From positions 99,603 through 163,602 of the forward strand of contig NW_019174005.1 in NCBI RefSeq assembly GCF_001642475.1: 64,000 nucleotides of DNA, written 5' to 3'. The stretch's first letter is position 1; every line of letters starts with the position of its first letter. The translations under genes were made by a program, and so were the position numbers. The notes beneath the pieces were generated by a model, which was not told where the DNA came from, searched no databases, and saw only the letters and a program-made list of their open reading frames with translations. This document shows, one piece after another, positions 61,488-64,000 of this stretch. The DNA comes from Fonsecaea monophora (taxonomy: Eukaryota; Ascomycota; Eurotiomycetes; Chaetothyriales; Herpotrichiellaceae).

Positions 61488-62527
61488 CCTCAAGCCTTTC
61501 GTGCAAAGGCTGCGGGAGGCCTGTGCTCTAGAAGGTCTTCCGACGACCGAGACAGGACTCTGTTGTGGATAGTCACACAGACTCCACCGAATATCTACGA
61601 AACGAACGACAAACGGGGGTATATAGATGAATGTACAACAGAAGTTGATGCCACATCACTAGAATGATGATGTCGCGTTACACCACTTGCCCCTTTTCGA
61701 GACCTCCCTCCAGAACAAATACTCGTGTGAAAACTCTCAGCAGAGAGTGGATCTTACAAATGAACCAGCAGCATCGTACTTTACCTGTATGTATCCAGGG
61801 ATTCAACCCTACCGAATCGGCTTTGAAGTTCGCTGGGTACGCGAGGCTGTCACGGTTAAAAGCGGCAATGGCTTCTTCCACTTGGCGCCCAATTCATGTC
61901 GAGATTCATCTGAACAAGTGTCTTTCCCTCCCCCTCTGACGATAGTGTGTATACTTTTTCTTTTTCTTCTCGCGGCGCGCGGTAATCTCAGACAGCTCGG
62001 GTCAGCTCCGACTGCGGTTTAATATAGACGGGAGGAATTAGACCAAGGACCGGGATTCTAGGTAAGAAAGAATACGCCTGATGGTCTCCCAATGCCGAAT
62101 CTTCTGCCCGTTGCCCCACCAGCACCAACATCGGGCCTTTCAGCCAGTGAAGCCATGTGTTACTAGAGATTGTTCCATATCCTTATTGAAAGGGACTGCT
62201 TCTGGCGGATCTGATGCTACAACTGACAGAGTTTCTGACCCGGCTAATGCTTTTCAATAGTGAAATAGGTCGTTACGCCTCTTTCTTGTTGATTATAGAC
62301 ATCTGTACATATCTAGACGGTTTGTGCATATAGGGAGCGATTTGGAACCAGGGTCGAGATTTGTCTCCAGGTTGGACTCCCCTGAAAATCATCAGCCTCG
62401 GCCTTACCATCCGACGAGGATACAGGGCCCTTCAAATCTATACCAGTCTGTCTCCTCCCTCCGAGCGAGACAAAAATAAAAGGGCGACCTTGACGAGGTG
62501 GAGAAGGTCAGGGGAGGCAAAGCAAAA
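61488..62527. other. Intergenic region
   Basis: No supported gene is seen in this 1.04 kb. It holds the 3' flank of the zinc-cluster gene and the promoter and leader of the DUF829-like gene. Confidence 0.5.
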
Positions 62528-63684
62528 ATGGAATTCGCTGGTCCAGAACCAGAAGTCCCGTGGGATATCGAGGGAGAGGTTCCCGTGCTACGAAGCGACC
62601 CTTACCTCGTCGACTTCACCCAGCTGGGAGACCAGATCTATTTCTACGCCACTCCTGCGGAAGCATCGAAAACAGAGATCGATGGCCACGCTGGAACCCC
62701 GGGTGGAGAACAACAGCAGCAGCAGCCCCAAGAGCAAGAAGAGAAACCACCGGTCGCCGACCCAGACCTGATCATCGTCTGCTCGTGGATGTACGCCCAG
62801 TCGCGCAATATTGTCAAATACACCAAGCAGTATCAGACGCGGTATCCGTCGTCGCCGATCCTGCTCCTGCGACAAGACGGGGGGGACTTCTTCTTCCGCA
62901 CGCAGGCCCAGCAGATGCGGAACCTGGAGCCGGCGGTGTCGCTGATTCGGGATCTCGAGGCGGCGGCGGCGGCGGCGACGGCGACAAAGATGAAGGAAAC
63001 GACGGGGAAAGAAACTGGTGGTGAGAGAGAGAAGGAGTTCAAGGTCCTGATGCACATCTTCTCCAACGGCGGCGCGTGGAGCGCGTGTCAACTTGCAGAT
63101 GCGTATCACCATTACCACTGCCAGTCCCAACACCAGCACCAGCGGGCGCAACAGCATGACCTGTCAACAGCAGCAGCAACCGCCGTGCTCTCCTCTTCCG
63201 ACGAAGCACCCCACCACCACCACCACCTCCTCCTCCCCATCACCGCCCTCATACTAGACAGCACGCCCTCCCTCCCAGACCCGACGCCGCCCACACCGCC
63301 ATCTGCGAAGCCCTGCCCAAATCGCCCGCGGTGGTACGCGCGCTCGGCAGCGCCCTAGTATGGGGATACCTGGGCGTCACACACGCAGTGGAAGTCGTGA
63401 CGGGGCACGAGAACGTGACGCTGTCGCTGCGGCGCCGGCTCAACGACCCACGCGGCGCTTTCTGTCGCTGTCACCGCGCCTACATCTACAGCCAGGCCGA
63501 CGCGCTCATTCCGGGGCCAGACGTGGAATCGCACGCCCGCGAGGCTGCGCAGGTTCTGCCTGGTGGTCCCGACATGGTGCGGCTCGAGGATTTTGTCGTC
63601 TCGCGCCACGTCGGGCACGTCTTGGCCGATCCCGTCAGGTACTGGGCCATTGTCGCCTCGGTTTGGGAAGAGGCGACGCGGTAG
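62528..63684 (+). CDS. TMEM53/DUF829-like alpha/beta-hydrolase fold protein, frameshifted
   Basis: Two overlapping frames together encode one DUF829 (TMEM53-like) protein of about 385 aa. The first frame (from ATG 62528) carries DPDLIIVCSWMYAQSRNIVKYTKQY, the hallmark N-terminal strand and helix. It has Gln-rich, Ala-rich and His-rich low-complexity insertions, then LMHIFSNGGAWSACQLADAY with the nucleophile-elbow-like SNGG and ITALILDSTPSLPD. It then runs out of phase to a stop at 63356-63358. The second frame continues with AAHTAICEALPKSPAVVRALG and ends at 63682-63684 with DFVVSRHVGHVLADPVRYW, the usual C-terminal His motif. The phase change lies at about 63281-63292 in a C-rich stretch and corresponds to one missing base. 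No GT-AG intron I can find repairs it. The gene could be pseudogenised, or the base could be a sequencing error. Confidence 0.8.
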
Positions 63685-64000
63685 GACAATGTCTGGCTAT
63701 CTACCTGTCTGCTTGCCTAGCTGCTCTCGGTCACTGACTCACTGACTTGCTCACCACCTAGGTAATCCTAGGCAATGGACTGAGATAATTAACTGATCAG
63801 GAACCTCATCTAATCTGGTGGCTAAAGAGAGGGCTGAGAAGGGTGATCGTGCATGATTGGAGTTTTGAATATATGGATAATATTGGATTTCTCCAGATCA
63901 ACTGATCTACATACATACATACATACATACATACATACATACATACATACATACATACATACATACATACATACATACATACATACATACATACATACAT
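63685..64000. other. 3' flank and microsatellite at window edge
   Basis: After the DUF829-like stop there is about 220 bp of unremarkable sequence, then the (CATA)n tract that continues to the window end. Confidence 0.6.
63908..64000. repeat. (CATA)n tetranucleotide microsatellite
   Basis: About 23 uninterrupted CATA/TACA units are present, and the tract continues past the edge of the window. The 64-codon minus-strand frame through it (Met-Tyr-Val-Cys repeats) is simply its translation. Confidence 0.97.

Noticed and set aside
63806..64000. Met-Tyr-Val-Cys repeat protein on the minus strand
   Set aside because: It is the translation of the CATA microsatellite.
63908..64000. CRISPR array or telomere repeat
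   Set aside because: The unit is 4 bp without spacers and does not match the TTAGGG telomere repeat. It is a microsatellite.

Overview
The window is nuclear DNA of a filamentous ascomycete (Pezizomycotina). Most genes are split by short GT-AG introns of about 45-80 nt with in-phase junctions, leaders are pyrimidine-rich, and several families are typical of these fungi: a fungal rhodopsin-like membrane protein, a NACHT-type NLR, a C2HC plus Zn2Cys6 regulator, GH125 and an Htf-like homeobox factor. The gene set would fit Eurotiomycetes, but I cannot fix the class from sequence alone. I found no transposon, tRNA, rRNA, virus or CRISPR array.

Layout. The left 35 kb is gene-poor: a GNAT acetyltransferase (209-1354, -), a seven-helix rhodopsin-like protein (4479-5926, -), an amino-acid/choline-type permease with eight exons (7730-9739, +), a large NACHT NTPase (13350-18496, +), a homeobox transcription factor (20709-22735, -) and a P4 flippase of the Dnf3 type (26870-31669, -). 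They are separated by gaps of 1.8-4.1 kb. From 35 kb on the spacing tightens: an SDR (35020-35955, +), mitochondrial processing peptidase alpha (37265-39032, -), an FHA-RING ubiquitin ligase of the Dma/CHFR type (40075-41986, +), an alpha/beta hydrolase with a long disordered N-terminus (42690-45472, -), the 60S factor Alb1 (46428-47099, +), Vps16 (47145-49740, -), a 'magnesium chelatase'-like protein without a P-loop (50056-51459, +), an HSL-family esterase (52080-53048, -), a GH125 mannosidase (54223-56027, +), the DNA polymerase delta subunit Cdc27/Pol32 (56634-58260, -), a C2HC plus Zn2Cys6 transcription factor (59120-61487, +) and a TMEM53/DUF829-like gene with an apparent frameshift (62528-63684, +). 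A tetranucleotide microsatellite runs off the right edge.

How the genes work together. The right half is mostly housekeeping: mitochondrial import, ribosome export, endolysosomal tethering, DNA replication and mitotic checkpoint ubiquitination. The genes are arranged as alternating divergent and convergent pairs, not as a pathway cluster. There is no biosynthetic gene cluster. The most accessory-looking locus is the NACHT gene. It has an N-terminal effector-like region, a complete P-loop, a degenerate propeller-like C-terminal half and a low-complexity tail, lies between gene-poor stretches, uses one apparent GC-AG intron and has upstream ATGs. It is the best candidate here for an undescribed immune or allorecognition protein, but that role is inference.

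Exon boundaries were worked out by hand from splice consensus and reading phase, and every listed model sums to a whole number of codons except the flagged frameshifted gene.
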